Positions 10,201-21,560 of a DNA stretch of 64,000 nucleotides are shown here, piece by piece. The stretch comes from Allolobophora icterica (Eukaryota; Annelida; Clitellata; Crassiclitellata; Lumbricidae): contig OY744606.1 in assembly GCA_963556255.1 (NCBI GenBank), positions 73,984,236 through 74,048,235 of the forward strand, read 5' to 3'. Made by a program: the position numbers and the translations under genes. Positions within the stretch are counted from its first letter, which is position 1. Each line of letters opens with the position of its first letter. The notes under the pieces are model-generated. The model was not told the DNA's origin. It searched no databases and saw nothing but the letters and a program-made list of their open reading frames with translations.

Positions 10201-12870
10201 GTAAAAATGAATAGTTTATTAGTCACTACTTGCTTCACTGAGGTAAAACTGAAAGAAAACAAAAGCAAGTGTAAGAACTTCACTTCAAAATATCGATTTT
10301 GTGCGAATAAAAGAATCTCTGGAAATATCACGTCCAGAACCAACTTTCTGAACCACATCGAGGTAACATGTCATTCATCATTAATTATTACTAAACAGTC
10401 AATTAGTCCAGCGTTTTAAAACTGTGATCCGCGGTCCAAAAGGAGTCCGCAAAGGATATGGAGGGGGTCAGCGAGATCGTTCTGAAAATATTCATTAATG
10501 ATTAACACTGTATAGTTTTAGCATTAACAGCCTGTGTTTTCAAATTCATACACTACTTACAGTACGCCTGTAACTGTATGATCCATTTTGGGTCCGATTG
10601 GGTAGAAATTTGTGGAATTCGCCTGATTTTAGCCTTTAGATGAACGATAATAAAGAGCTTTGGCCTGTTATTTCCAAGTTCAGCAGCTGTTAGAAGAATG
10701 CTCAGTGCTGCATCACAAGTATTGACAAACCGCAGATGCCCAATATCAGACCAAACACTTGATCACCCTCTTTTCATGCGATCCAGATTCAAATTTGACA
10801 GTGGTCTCGCTGTTGCTGATCATTATTGTCATGAGTAACTGATTTTATTACTCAAGTCAAGTGAACAGCATTGCATTACATTTGCATGATGCATCATCGT
10901 TTGCATGATGCATCATCGTTTGCATTAGCAACTGTGTTAATTATTTTCTGCTAGAACAGTACACATATCATAGTTTTAAGGTGAAATTGTCAGTTCACTT
11001 AACCTCTGTTATTGTGAAAATGTTTGTCAATGATTACTGAATTTAATTAAAATACGTTTTAAGTATTATACATCTTCGCGAATAATTTAAAAAATTATGT
11101 ATTTTTAAGGACTTTGACGGACCGGTGACTAGAGCTCTAAGAACGGGCGCAAGCCCGCGGACCACACTTTAAGAACCACTGATGTAGTAGACTTTTTACA
11201 AACGCTTTGCACCATGTTTCTTATTTTGACGTTAGAAAGTAGGCCTAATAAAATTTCAGTCGTAATGGGTTGCAGTTAGATAAAAATAAAAGTAATTGCA
11301 TGACCTAATGGTGAAATAGGGATCGTTCATAACCAATCTTACTGGCACATAATGAAGACCAGATCGAGGCGTTTTAAAATTAAATAAATTTTGTCCAATA
11401 AGTTAGTCGTGTTTGGTGGTTCTATTTCACAGTCTGCATAAAAATGTGATTTAAATTATGATAAATTAATTGCAGTTGCCCATTAATTTCGTAAATTCGT
11501 GCACATATTTTCGCGTTTGGCGTGGATTACAGCGAACAGAGCTAAGTTCGGTTTTGCCGAGACAAATCTAAGAGATCTATGTGTCAGATGGGTGAAAACA
11601 CCGGCAACTTAAAAGTTTGTGTCTTCTTATATCCTTCAGTAAATACGCCTATAATTGATAACCTTGCAGTTGGTAAGTAAGTAAGTAAGTATGTATGTAT
11701 GTTCTTTATTGAACCGCTTGCAGACGCACCGCGGTTTACAAACACGAGAATGCGAACGAGGCGCAATAAACAAAATAAGGGAAATAGACAAGTTAAGTAG
11801 TGATAAATTGGTGATGATGAAAATTAGGTTAGATTTAACTAATTAAGTTTGGGTTAGGTGTATAACATTCTTGTGATGAAACCCCTACGGGTTATCTTAT
11901 CAGTTCTGGGGATTTCGCGGTCGTGCGGGTGGGGGTGGAGATCATAAGTGCACGCCGTCACAGAGGGGAGTAGAGCATGGAGAACGTGACCTGTATGAGG
12001 ATTAATACTGTAATGGGACAGTGTAGCATGCTACATGATATACGTGCCATTCCTTGTAATTCTTGATACGATAGCGGTGACACAGTCGAACATTTGGGAG
12101 CACTGATTTCTGGAAGGTCACTGAGTCAAAAATCTGGCACTAGAGGAATAAAATTGGACTCAAGAGGAGCTAGTTTGGTACTCAGTGGACTACCTCTTTG
12201 AAACCTAGTGTAAAGTCTTACATGCTTTTGTATTGTCGTCAACCAATATTGCTGATCAATAAAGTTTTCTTCAGCTAGGTTCAATTACACGAAAAGAATC
12301 TATGATGTTTTTATAGGTGGCGCTGTTTACATCAGGTGGGGTCGTACCCAATGTGCTACTGGATCCGACGCCGTATACAGGGGAGTGGCTGGTGGATCCT
12401 TTTATGACCATCATGGTGGAGGAAGCAACTACCTTTGCCTTCCATTGCAACCCATCTGGGGAGCTTACAATGAACGCGTGGACAAACAATCTAAACTCTA
12501 CGGATCGGAATATCAGGATCCAACGGCGTTTGGGTTAAATAATAACTATTATCGCCCTTTACATGACAACAACGTTCCATGCATTGTCTGTCGCAGCCAG
12601 ACGAAGACTTCGGTCGTCATGATTCCAGCCAGAAATCAATGCTACAGTGGATGGACCACTGAATACACCGGATATCTCATGTCGGAGAAATCCTGGCACA
12701 GAGGGCGTACAGAGTTTGTATGCATGGATGGAAGTCCTGAATCGGATCCTTACGGGTTTCGAAACGAAGACGGAGCTCTGTTCTATAATGTGGACGCCGT
12801 TTGTGGATCTCTTCCATGTCCTCCTTATGTTCAGCGTCGTGAACTAACATGTGCTGTCTGCACAAAATGA
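7220..12870 (+). CDS. gene 1: short-chain collagen C4-like protein, three exons
   Basis: Predicted join of 7220-7375, 9620-9704 and 12317-12870, giving 264 codons. Exon 1 (52 codons) starts MKVVYSS and contains a hydrophobic run (YLLFVSFFVAIVFC) preceded by basic residues: a signal anchor or uncleaved signal peptide. Its donor is AGA|GTAAGA. Exon 2 (28 codons plus one base) encodes a charged, coil-like segment with RLKREVIDALK and ends ENY-G with donor TATG|GTTAGA. Exon 3 follows acceptor TTATAG. The split Gly codon (G|GT) restores frame, and all three exon phases match genes 2 and 4. No Gly-X-Y collagen repeats are visible, unlike the sponge namesake. The ATG chosen is the one conserved in three paralogues; an in-frame ATG at 7145 is not. 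Intron 1 holds a 1.6-kb composite insertion and intron 2 a Charlie-like hAT. Product location (membrane or extracellular) is inferred. Exon chaining has no transcript support. Confidence 0.68.
7840..8494. other. inserted sequence in gene 1 intron 1, with a perfect hairpin
   Basis: Unit II continues directly from sequence matching about 7780-7835 to sequence matching about 9475, so roughly 1.6 kb has been added here. The left part (7840-8486) is unidentified, with no recognisable protein. It includes a perfect 22-bp inverted repeat (8137-8158 and 8168-8189) with a 9-nt loop. Confidence 0.6.
8495..9423. mobile_element. hAT-like element carrying a nested hAT
   Basis: Terminal inverted repeats are CATTGGCGCCGACTTTT on the left and, in reverse complement, CATAGGCGCCGACTTTT on the right, flanked by an exact 8-bp duplication ATATCATA (8487-8494 and 9424-9431). 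Without the nested element (8734-9277) and its extra TSD copy it would be about 377 bp. It contains AAAAGGTC.TCAC-like sequence shared with other MITEs in the window. No transposase is encoded. Confidence 0.85.
8734..9277. mobile_element. hAT-like element rich in GTTAACG motifs (copy 1)
   Basis: A 544-bp element with termini CAGTGTGATTCTC / GAGAATCACACTG and an exact TSD GTAGACGA (8726-8733 and 9278-9285). Both halves are packed with TTAGTTATAGTTA and GTTAACGA-type subterminal repeats. It is nearly identical to the copy at 13833-14361. No open frame of note. Confidence 0.9.
9705..10408. other. gene 1 intron 2, left part
   Basis: Intron sequence with partial similarity to the start of gene 2 intron 2 (for example the 'AGAGCTCTAGCAAA'-like phrase near 9905 and 27370). 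Small open frames on both strands are not conserved between units, and I see no extra exon with the required phase. Confidence 0.45.
10409..11181. mobile_element. Charlie-like hAT remnant
   Basis: The right end in reverse complement reads CAGTGGTTCTTAAAGTGTGG followed by TCCGCGGGC, the classic terminus of Charlie-group hAT elements. The left end, CAGCGTTTTAAAACTGTGAT followed by CCGCGG, matches it imperfectly. The flanks AATTAGTC / ATGTAGTA agree at five of eight positions. The 773-bp interior has no intact transposase frame and includes a palindromic doublet TTTGCATGATGCATCATCG repeated at about 10880-10920. Confidence 0.65.
11674..11943 (-). mobile_element. LINE 3' end with (AAGT)n tail, second copy
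   Basis: Near-identical to 2512-2777 and in the same orientation, beginning with (AAGT)n at 11675-11690. Unit II lacks it: the sequence runs straight from GCAGTTGG to TGACGATTAATGC at 33382-33400, so this inserted after the units separated. It lies in gene 1 intron 2. Confidence 0.65.
12317..12870 (+). CDS. gene 1 terminal exon: ten-cysteine C4-like domain
   Basis: A 554-base exon that is open throughout from acceptor TTATAG to TGA. Conserved landmarks in order: VY.RWGRTQC, GGGSNYLCLP, WGAYNE, YGSEYQ, VPCIVCRSQ, MIPARNQCYSGW, EYTGYLMS, RTEFVCMDGSPES, CGSLPCPPY and TCAVCTK at the C-terminus. There are ten cysteines, including two C-X-X-C pairs (CIVC and CAVC) and C-X4-C (CGSLPC), suggesting a disulfide-bonded extracellular fold. 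Family assignment rests on recognising the RWGR / NYLCLP / CGSLPCPPY signature of invertebrate 'short-chain collagen C4-like' proteins. Gene 1 differs from the others by VYIRWG for VYTRWG and SFYDHH for SWWDSH. Confidence 0.8.
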
Positions 12871-13832
12871 ACAGAATGTGGAAACACGAATTCTGAATTA
12901 TAGCGAAAGTTTAGATGGCAATAAGGACGCATATATTATTAGGCTTCTAGGCATTATTGATTAATTAAATTTAGAATTCACAAGATAAGAAAGTCTAATA
13001 AGAAAGCAACCTTTCATCAACGAACATATGCCGTAAGTGATGTGCAATTAATTACTTTATATTATTATTGTAATGCATGTTTACTTTACTGAATTTAATT
13101 TGTCACTCGTTAAATTGATAATCAGATATTTCTGGAATTCCATCTAATTCCTACACAGTTTATAATATTAGCACAATTCTAAGTAGGCTGTCTGAATTGG
13201 TTTAAAATATATTGCTTTTAATATTTGTTTTATAAACGAAATTAAATGTCAGATTCATACATGCAAATGTAGTAGGCCTACTCTTTTCTATAGCGACCGC
13301 AATGTCTTTATAAAGCTTTGTATTTTCATAAATTTATCGGATGAGATCTGCTTCGTCGCTGACCATATGTATATGTGTATGTGCCAACTCACTTAAAGGC
13401 CTCGTGTGCGGACCGTGTTAGACCAACGAGCAAATCTTTCCGAATCAGTCATGATCCGTATGCGATTCATCTTTATCAAACTCGGAAGCACCTGATGCAC
13501 GCTTTGACCAATGTTGCTAAATAATGCAGTAACATAACAGAAGTACAATAATTAGAAACGAAACATCTCTTTTATTGTCAGTAAGATTAGCCCATACTAC
13601 AACATTTCCGCTGTAAAGTTATGGACATTATATAACTGTAGTTTCACAATGTTACTCCTCAGTTTATGTGATCATACTAAGCTTTCAATGTTTCTTGCTT
13701 ACTATCAATTTCAAATTCTAAGCCTTTGACAGTGCACTCTCGCCTTAGTCATCCACACCGGACATTTTCCAGATGTCTGTTGACGGAGTACGTTTTAAAA
13801 AATGGATGAAAAACCAAGGGCGAATCACGAAC
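12871..13832. other. gene 1 3'UTR and downstream block
   Basis: Aligns with 34284-35485 of unit II through phrases such as AGGCATTATTGATTAA, CGTCAACGAA-type sequence and AAAGGCCTCGTGTGCGGACC. A possible variant polyadenylation signal TATAAA lies at 13231-13236, where units II and III have AATAAA. Confidence 0.5.
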
Positions 13833-14361
13833 CAGTGTGATTCTCGAGCCCTTACAGATTTTATTTTAGTTACAGTTACAGTTATAGTTAATGGTTTTTC
13901 ATTTTAGTTATAGTTACAGTTATAGTTAATATTATTTTTTAGTTACAGTTATAGTTATCGTTAACGATATCATTTTGCTTTCGTTACCGTTATCGTTAAT
14001 GAAAATCACACTGAATTATGAAGACGCGTTACACAATAATTTGCTTAGAGCTTTGACGAATGGGTGCATTCAGCTTCATGAATACACAGCGCTCCATATT
14101 CACCGACATCCAAGGCGAACATAGGAATCATTTTGCTTTCGTTAACGGCTGTATTTTCACGTTCTCACGTTAGTTGATATTGCACTTTTTTTATCGTATT
14201 AACGAAAACAGCAATGAATTTTCGTTAGTGTTATTTTCGTTATAGTTATAGTTATAGTTAATGATATTTTTTAGTTATAGTTATAGTTATCGTTAACGAA
14301 ATCATTTTTTGTTCGTTAACGAACATTTTCGTTATCGTTAACGTTAACGAGAATCACACTG
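13833..14361. mobile_element. hAT-like element rich in GTTAACG motifs (copy 2)
   Basis: A 529-bp element with termini CAGTGTGATTCTCG / CGAGAATCACACTG and exact TSD TCACGAAC (13825-13832 and 14362-14369). It is nearly identical to 8734-9277, with a short internal deletion of one GTTAACGAAAACATTTTC-type stretch. Unit II shows the interrupted site without the element near 35484-35500. Confidence 0.9.
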
Positions 14362-14369
14362 TCACGAAC

Positions 14370-15050
14370 GTCGTAACTTCTCTACGCAATGTCATTTGAA
14401 GATGGAAGCCGAAGAACATTTGCATACCGAATTTGTTTGTTTACAAGTGATATCCGATAGACAGGTGGTTCTTAAAGTGGTTACACTCTGTAGGCCTACT
14501 GAAAAAGATCTTGCTTGCAGACTTTACTTTACTGTACTGATCTTCTTTCAGCTCTTGGTGGCAGTGGTGTGGTGTCTAAGCGGGCAGGCTAACCTCTTCG
14601 GAGGTCTTTAGTACTGCTTAAACGCATTGTTTTTGTAATCTAGGCTATCTCACGGAGACAGCGATAAGACAATTGTAGCTTTGTCGATTCTTATGCGAAA
14701 ATCTATTCACAACGTGTGTACGTCTAGAACGGTTTTTATGATGTATGATAATATTCGAAACTTTAAAATAGCATATTACAGATCTCGCAGCCCAGCCTTA
14801 TTCGGCTGTCCTGCTTAGCAGTTATCAGTTTTGACACACCATTAATTGGGTAACTGAATAAGTTTAGATTATTCAGGTCGCCTGACTATGAAAGAGCTGA
14901 ATTAGACAATTCGATGTCGTTGACGCTAAACAAAAAACAATTAGCCTATTAAACATGGTTATCCACAACTCCTGGGATACGGCAGCGACAAAACTTCTGG
15001 TACTTTCAACAAAACGCCAGAATACAAAATTGCAATCTATTCAAAAACAG

Positions 15051-15055
<5 letters not shown>
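14370..15055. other. downstream block, unit I (continued)
   Basis: Matches 35500-35975 of unit II (for example CAGATC.CGCAG.CC, GTTATCAGTTTTG and CGACAAAA-rich phrases). No conserved open frame. Confidence 0.45.

Positions 15056-15112
<57 letters not shown>
15056..15112. repeat. (TA)n microsatellite
   Basis: About 57 bp of TA dinucleotides with a single TG interruption. Confidence 0.95.
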
Positions 15113-15744
15113 GTACACGTTAGATTATAGAGACTACTTGAAGGAAGGAGATATCGAAGTTCCATTTGCTAAGTAGTTATTCTTGTGGCGTGACCCTCAA
15201 GATCTCCCCCCCCCCTCCATTCAAAGTCCGATCCACGTACGCCTCACAATGGTGAGAGGTGAAAACAGTCAAGTAGGGTAATTCCTGTTAAGGTTATGCC
15301 TGGCTGTCGTGGGCGGCAACGCCACCTCTGGTGCCACAAGACAGTGGGTATCAGAGCCAGACCCAAGCCTGTAACGCACTTTTTGTGAGAAGAACGAATG
15401 TCGAGTGGATGGGTACAGATACTCCGTTCATACAGAAACAGACTCAAGAAATCTAATGCAACGACAATCATAGATAGAGGATCCCGGCTCAGATGACGTC
15501 CGGGCAAACAAGGTCCACGTCCTCAATCAGTTGACTGGGGATTGGTCGAAAGTTGGTTCTCGTGAACGAAGAGATCAGCGCAAATTAAAACTTACAAAAT
15601 ATGTAAAGGACGGCGATAGAAAGATAAAGAATGCGTGGATTGTTATTATTATTATGTTTGTCTATATCATTCAGGCTGTCAGACCGCATCCTGGGACACA
15701 CAGGTTAACTAAGAGGATTATGAAACCAATAAAAGTAATCTTTA
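15113..15744. other. unit I filler, no gene recognised
   Basis: Includes a C-run at 15205-15217 and short open frames on both strands without recognisable motifs. It is absent from unit II at this position, so it is part of the insertion cluster that carries the LINEs. Confidence 0.35.
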
Positions 15745-15769
15745 CTAAGTCCTAGAAGTATTGTCCAGT

Positions 15770-16456
15770 CTACAGAAGTAGTGTTTCAAGCTTCTACAGA
15801 GGATGCGTGGGATGAAGTTTTTATCATCCCTAGCCGGAATGGCAAAATCGTGCGGGCATGGCCTAAGGTTACATTGTCGTTTGATAATTGGAGGAAATAT
15901 CCCGCAGAACGTGTGACGCATTCCATTTAGGGGTCCTAAGCGATCGGTCTTCCTCTGCCTCAACTTGCTCCCGAACGCTTCGTGATTCCCTAAGCCTATG
16001 GAGATAACCCAGACGACTCTTATGCATGCTTCACATGAACCGCTCAAGCCTACCCCAATCGTCCGCCGCAGAGGTCAGACGCCACCAGGCCGGGACCGCA
16101 TGCATCATCCTTGCGACTGTGGTTGCAGCCGCTACCACCTGCAGGGCTCCGGTGGGTAGACCATGGGACTTGAGTATCCGCAGCGATTGGAGATATCCAG
16201 GGCATGAGGCCAATATCTCATCGACATGGTATGTAGCTCTAAGATCAGCACAGATGGTAAAACCCAGGATTCTCATGGAGGTCACCCGCTCCAGCTCCGC
16301 CGGTGGAAGATCCACGTGTCCTCGTGGAAATGGACGACGAGGAAGACTTAACAGTGAGTGGACGGATGATCTCAAGGATTGGCGAAAACAAGAGCTACAC
16401 AGCTTGAGAATGGGAGCGCGACTGAGGGAACAAGTGATGATGTGTGCATTGGACAC
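15770..16456 (-). pseudogene. Jockey/CR1-like LINE, C-terminal end of RT ORF (broken)
   Basis: Minus-strand frames from 16456 to about 15770 read through ILGFTICADLR, LQSLRILKSHGLPTGALQVVAAATTVARMMHAVPAWW-type sequence (the thumb/C-terminal region of LINE ORF2), then after frame changes LRPCPHDFAIPARDDKNFIP. Similar HVL....LR.R.H...LP.KDD.NFI endings occur at 32237-32545 and 49165-49385, and a longer relative is at 61440-62395. At least one frameshift and no catalytic motifs remain, so it is dead. Confidence 0.65.
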
Positions 16457-16480
16457 CTACAGACCGTGGGCCTTTGGATT

Positions 16481-17218
<738 letters not shown>

Positions 17219-17220
17219 AA

Positions 17221-17268
<48 letters not shown>
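17219..17268. repeat. (AAT)n microsatellite between two LINE copies
   Basis: About 50 bp of AAT units, serving as the 3' tail of the fragment to the left and the 5' flank of the LINE to the right. Confidence 0.95.
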
Positions 17269-17278
17269 TATATATTAT

Positions 17279-19092
17279 TCACGCGGCTAGGCGATTTCTG
17301 GAAGAAATGCCAACAGATTCGGTCCTGATCAAGCTAGACTTCAGCAATGCTTTCAACAGCCTACACAGAGACCGCATGCTCACCTCGCTGGATGAGATCG
17401 CGCCAGAACTGACATCGTATATCCGTCTTGCTTATGATGAAGCTTCGATACTTCAATTCGGACAATATACCATTCTCTCACAAGTCGGTCCCCAGCAAGG
17501 CGATCCGTTGGGACCGGTGCTGTTTTGCCTGCCGCTGCAACCAATCCTTCAGAAATTATCGTCATCGCTTGTGCTTGGATATCTGGACGATTTGTCTCTG
17601 GGAGGAAGGGCCTCTATTGTGGCGGAGGACGTGAAGACACTGGAATATGAGAGCGGATTGCTAGGTCTGCAACTCAACTACGGAAAATGCGAGCTAATAT
17701 CGCGCATGGAGAGGCGAGAAGTTCCTTCAAACCTTCAACACTTTCCCGCTATCGCACCGGAAACGGCCTGTTTGCTTGGTGCACCGCTGTCGTCCGAGGA
17801 GGCCCTAACTGCAAGCCTGGAGTTTCGCTGCTCGGAACTGACGCTGGCGATGTCAAGACTGGAAAAAATTGCAAAACATGATGCCTTAGTCCTCCTCAGA
17901 AGCTCACTGTGTTCACAAAAGCTACTACACACCCTAAGATCCCACCCCTGCAGCGGACATGCTCTACTAGACAAATATGACGAAATACAGAGGGAAGGTT
18001 TGTGCTCAATCCTCAACCTTAACCTTACCGATATGCAATGGCTTCAAGCGTCCTTACCGGTCAAGACGGGAGGACTGGGCATACGTCGGGTCGCTTCGCT
18101 TGCGCTTCCTGCCTTCTTGGCTTCCGCTGCAGGCACCCACGTCCTTCAGTCCTCCATGTTAGGTTACGACCAATCCATCACCGACGCTCGCTTTGAAACG
18201 TTGCTACAGCGATGGAACGCCGAAAGTCAAATCACACATTCAGATAATTACGCAGCATACAGACAATCATATTGGGATGGTCCTCTCGTGAAGAGAGTGG
18301 TGGACTCATTGGACGCCTCTCTGGTCGACGCTTACCACCAAGCAAGATTCAAAGCAACCTCAGCACCACACGCCAGCGACTGGCTGTTCGCACTACCGAT
18401 GTCATCATGCGGGCTGCGATTGGATGACGAGGCGGTAAGAATTGCAGTAGGCCTCAGACTGGGGACGAATATATGCGAACCGCACGCATGTCCCTGTGGA
18501 GCAATGGTGACGGCGGACGGGTCGCACGGGATGTCATGCAACCTAGGACCTGGCAGAATCGCCAGACATGCAGCTTTGAATGATTTGATAAGCCGAGGCC
18601 TATCACGAGCGGGCGTCCCTAATATCAAGGAACCACCTGGACTGTCGAGGACGGACGGGAGACGACCGGACGGACTTACGCTGATACCATGGCGCAGAGG
18701 CCGAAGTCTTGTATGGGACGTCACCGTAACTGACACTGTGGCGCCCTTTTACCTACATGCAACGTCCGCGACATCAGGAGCAGCAGCGGAACTAGCGGCC
18801 ACGAGAAAGAACAACAAGTACAGCCAGATCCGCGCAGACCACTTTTTTGTCCCTCTGGCTTTCGAGACCTTAGGCCCTATCAATGACGACGGAATGGCCC
18901 TTATAAAAGACTTGGGGAGATACTTAGCTTTAACCACCGCAGACCCTAGGGAGACTTGCTATCTACTCCAGCGGTTGTCAATCACCATACAACGCTTCAA
19001 TGCTGTTGCCTTCATAGGAACTTTCATGCGACCAGAACTTGTCGAGTGATGTTTTGTTTTGTTTGATAAACAAATGTACAAATAAAAAAGTT

Positions 19093-19093
<1 letters not shown>
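17279..19093 (+). mobile_element. 5'-truncated R2-superfamily LINE in TAA repeats
   Basis: The element begins inside the RT domain (HAARRFLEEM..) right after an (AAT)n/TATATATT junction and ends with a short 3'UTR (GTTTGATAAACAAATGTACA.) running into (TAA)n at 19094. The N-terminal zinc-finger region and the first RT motifs are absent, as expected from incomplete target-primed reverse transcription. Its uninterrupted ORF suggests a recent insertion. Confidence 0.8.
17280..19049 (+). CDS. LINE reverse transcriptase / endonuclease polyprotein, 5'-truncated
   Basis: Open from the truncation point; numbering from the first Met at 17307 gives 580 codons. RT motifs: LDFSNAFNSLHRDR at about 10-23 (motif A Asp), QQGDPLGP at 63-70 (motif B), YLDD at 92-95 (catalytic motif C) and NYGKCEL (motif D). 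A thumb region follows, then CPC-x9-H-x3-C (Cys395, Cys397, His407, Cys411), then [11 protein letters not shown]...LVWDVTV with Pro454-Asp455 and Asp471. This fits the CCHC plus PD..(D/E) restriction-like endonuclease arrangement of R2/R4/NeSL/Hero-type LINEs. RT copies the element RNA at the nicked target, with the endonuclease cutting the target. It is not self-sufficient, because the N-terminal part is missing. Clade assignment within this group is inference. Confidence 0.8.
   Translation, partial: HAARRFLEEMPTDSVLIKLDFSNAFNSLHRDRMLTSLDEIAPELTSYIRLAYDEASILQFGQYTILSQVGPQQGDPLGPVLFCLPLQPILQKLSSSLVLGYLDDLSLGGRASIVAEDVKTLEYESGLLGLQLNYGKCELISRMERREVPSNLQHFPAIAPETACLLGAPLSSEEALTASLEFRCSELTLAMSRLEKIAKHDALVLLRSSLCSQKLLHTLRSHPCSGHALLDKYDEIQREGLCSILNLNLTDMQWLQASLPVKTGGLGIRRVASLALPAFLASAAGTHVLQSSMLGYDQSITDARFETLLQRWNAESQITHSDNYAAYRQSYWDGPLVKRVVDSLDASLVDAYHQARFKATSAPHASDWLFALPMSSCGLRLDDEAVRIAVGLRLGTNICEPHACPCGAMVTADGSHGMSCNLGPGRIARHAALNDLISRGLSRAGVPNIKEPPGLSRTDGRRPDGLTLIPWRRGRSLVWDVTVTDTVAPFYLHATSATSGAAAELAATRKNNKYSQIRADHFFVPLAFETLGPINDDGMALIKDLGRYLALTTADPRETCYLLQRLSITIQRFNAVAFIGTFMRPELVE

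Positions 19094-19163
<70 letters not shown>
19094..19163. repeat. (TAA)n microsatellite
   Basis: About 70 bp of TAA at the 3' end of the LINE. Confidence 0.95.
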
Positions 19164-19164
<1 letters not shown>

Positions 19165-19339
19165 GTTTCAAGCCTTCACGAAAAACTGCAGTCAAACCAT
19201 CATAATCTCAATTACCTCTTAGTTTCTTCTCTTCGAGTGGATGTTGCTAACGCGTCCTACAAGATCCGTAATTCATCGGCAAAGGGAGTAAGCAATTCCA
19301 ATTTATATTATACTTACTACAGCAAACGTAACAATTGCG

Positions 19340-21180
19340 CATGAGTTGATAAAACGACGTTTTGAGATTTACCTTTAAACGCATAATTGAAAGAACTATG
19401 AATTCAAATGAAACTCGTTTTAAAGAATAAAATAATATATTGAGATCTAACATAGCCTATAGGAGACATTAGGTCCATGTTTAAATTATCACTTCAGAAA
19501 CATATCAGGTTCTATAGATATCACAGTTAGGTTTATTTTGTAAAACAGGACATGAAGATTTTTTAATATAGGCCTAACTTAACATTTAAACGACGAGATG
19601 CATTGGTTTCCCAGTCGCTCTTATTATATTCTCGCCGCTAAAGTGTTAAGAAGGGACTGGTTAAGTAGAATCTTATAGAATAGACGAATAGAATCTAAAG
19701 CATTTGATCCATTTGTTGATCTACAGAAGTGCTGGTCGCAGTATGAGAATTGTAGGAAAAAGACTGGGGGGGTTAGACTTTGATTTACATGGAGTTGGGG
19801 TGTGCAATGAAGACTTTACTGTGGGGTCCTAAGAAAGACTGGGGGGTTAAACCCCCCAAACCCCCCGACAATTCTCACCCTGGCTGGTCGTTTAGTGACA
19901 TTGTCTGACTTTTCAGAAAAATTGAGTAACATTTAGTGCGAAATTATAAAGCCAATGACAATGATTACAATGGAGGCAAAACAAAGTAATGGGCATAAGA
20001 TCCAATGCCGGATCGTTACAGGAGGATGGTCTAATGCCTGAAAATGCACGATGTGCCCTCATGATCGTTTGTAAACTCGGGAACAACAGATCTTCACGGG
20101 CCACTGAACGCAACGACCGTTGACTAGGTTGACTAGAAACAAAAGCGCAGGGCTCTCCGATGTAGCCTACTCATGCGCCGCATCTATTAAAGAAGATCTT
20201 CCTATTGCAATGTCTCTCGCATGTAACTCGAAACATATAAGGTTAGCAACAATTCAGGAAGCGCAGTTGAGGCTGGACACTCCATAATAAGTAGGGTTCT
20301 TTGAATTATGCTTCTTATACGAAATATCAAAACGCCGTTTGATCGTCTTCATGCGCACTTTTTACGTTTACTATTGACATCAGAATGTAAGTTGGATTTG
20401 CAGCCTCCTGTTGCTTATGAATGTCCGATCTTGAAGGACGCGAGAGCAACTGCTATTAGGAAAGGACAACAAAAAGGTACTTGATATGATGACGGTGTCA
20501 CTGCAGGTTTTTGCGAAGGCTTGAAACACCACGACTCGAAGGTAACATCTAGATCATGCAACTAAAGTTTGTCTTTTTTCAGAGTCATTTTCACCTAATG
20601 CCATAAAAGAAGATATTTCCGAGCACATATGCCATTGTTAAATTTACGAACTAAATTTCGTCACAGACAGCTTCAAAATATTTTAATTTCAAGTCATTTT
20701 CATACGCACTTTCCATATCTGTTGGGTTGCCATTTTAAGCTTTAACTTTAAAATTCCTGAAATTTATGCGCTTTACAAATAGCCATACTAACATACACAA
20801 ATAAAATATGTCGCTTCGAAAACGCGACATCTATGGAACAATGGGGCCATGTTTAGATTATCGCATAAGAAACATCATCAGGGTCTATTCGATATAATTA
20901 AACACTCTCCGCAAAGACTATTTCAAGTTGTTCTTAGAGTAACTTAATAGAAACAAAATTCATTATTGTGTTCACACACTTAGTGTAACTGATCGATTTT
21001 TTTCTATAAATAGAAAGGTGAAGATTGTCCATGTTTGACATAGAAGAGAAGTTGGCGATTCCGGATGAACCGAGATTTAATCGTAGACTGTAGCTTAAAT
21101 ATACGTACCTATTGCCTTATTTTGAAAGTGCTCTCACAACACATGACCCAATAATCTTAAGATTAATGGGTCATTTTTAT
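19340..21180. other. downstream block 2, unit I
   Basis: Aligns in order with 36925-38600 of unit II: GATAAAACGACGTTTTGA, ATATCAGGTTCTATAGATATCAC, AAAACAAAGTAATGGGCATA, GAAACATCATCAGGGTCTAT and the segment ending TATTGCCTTATTTT. Non-coding. It carries one MITE insertion (19739-19882). Confidence 0.55.
19739..19882. mobile_element. hAT-like MITE with exact TSD
   Basis: A 144-bp element with ends CAGTATGAGAATTGTAGG and, in reverse complement, CAGGGTGAGAATTGTCGG. The flanking duplication GCTGGTCG is exact (19731-19738 and 19883-19890). G-rich and C-rich runs (GGGGGGG, CCCCCC) lie inside the termini. Confidence 0.85.
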
Positions 21181-21214
21181 CAGAGGTTGTTGGACCATGA
21201 AGAAAGAAGATGGC

Positions 21215-21560
21215 AAAAGACTGGAGTCGTTTGAAGTCGTTTGAAATGCGGATTTTGAGAAGAATAGAGAAAATCAGCTGGAGAGAACACATAACAAATG
21301 AAGAAGGGATGAGAAGAATCGAAGAAGAGAGATCCTTCATACACACAATAAGAGAAAGACAAGGAAGTGGATAGGACGAACACTGAGATAGGACTCCGTA
21401 CAAAGAACTGTCATAGAGGGAAGAACGAAAGGAAAGAGGACAAGCGAAAGACCAAGACAGATGATGCTGGACTGGATGATGGATGATAGAAAAAGCAGAC
21501 TCAGAGAAGAGGCCCAGCATCGGGAAGAGTGACGACGTCGGACGTTCGAACCTGCCTGAG
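21215..21560 (+). pseudogene. RTE-like LINE C-terminal fragment
   Basis: Joined frames read EMRILRRIEKISWREHITNE (with EEGMRRI next), then a later frame with TIRERQ, GRT, VIEGRTKGKRTSERPRQM and MMLDWMMDDR. This is the well-known tail 'EMW.YRRML.ISW....TNEEVL..I ... RQ ... G.I.G.R.RGR' of RTE/BovB-type RT ORFs. Frameshifts and a stop interrupt it. Unit II lacks it at this point. Confidence 0.6.

Noticed and set aside
9705..12316. Additional collagen Gly-X-Y exon between exons 2 and 3
   Set aside because: No glycine-every-third-residue stretch is visible in any frame of this intron or its paralogues, and exons 2 and 3 already match in phase.
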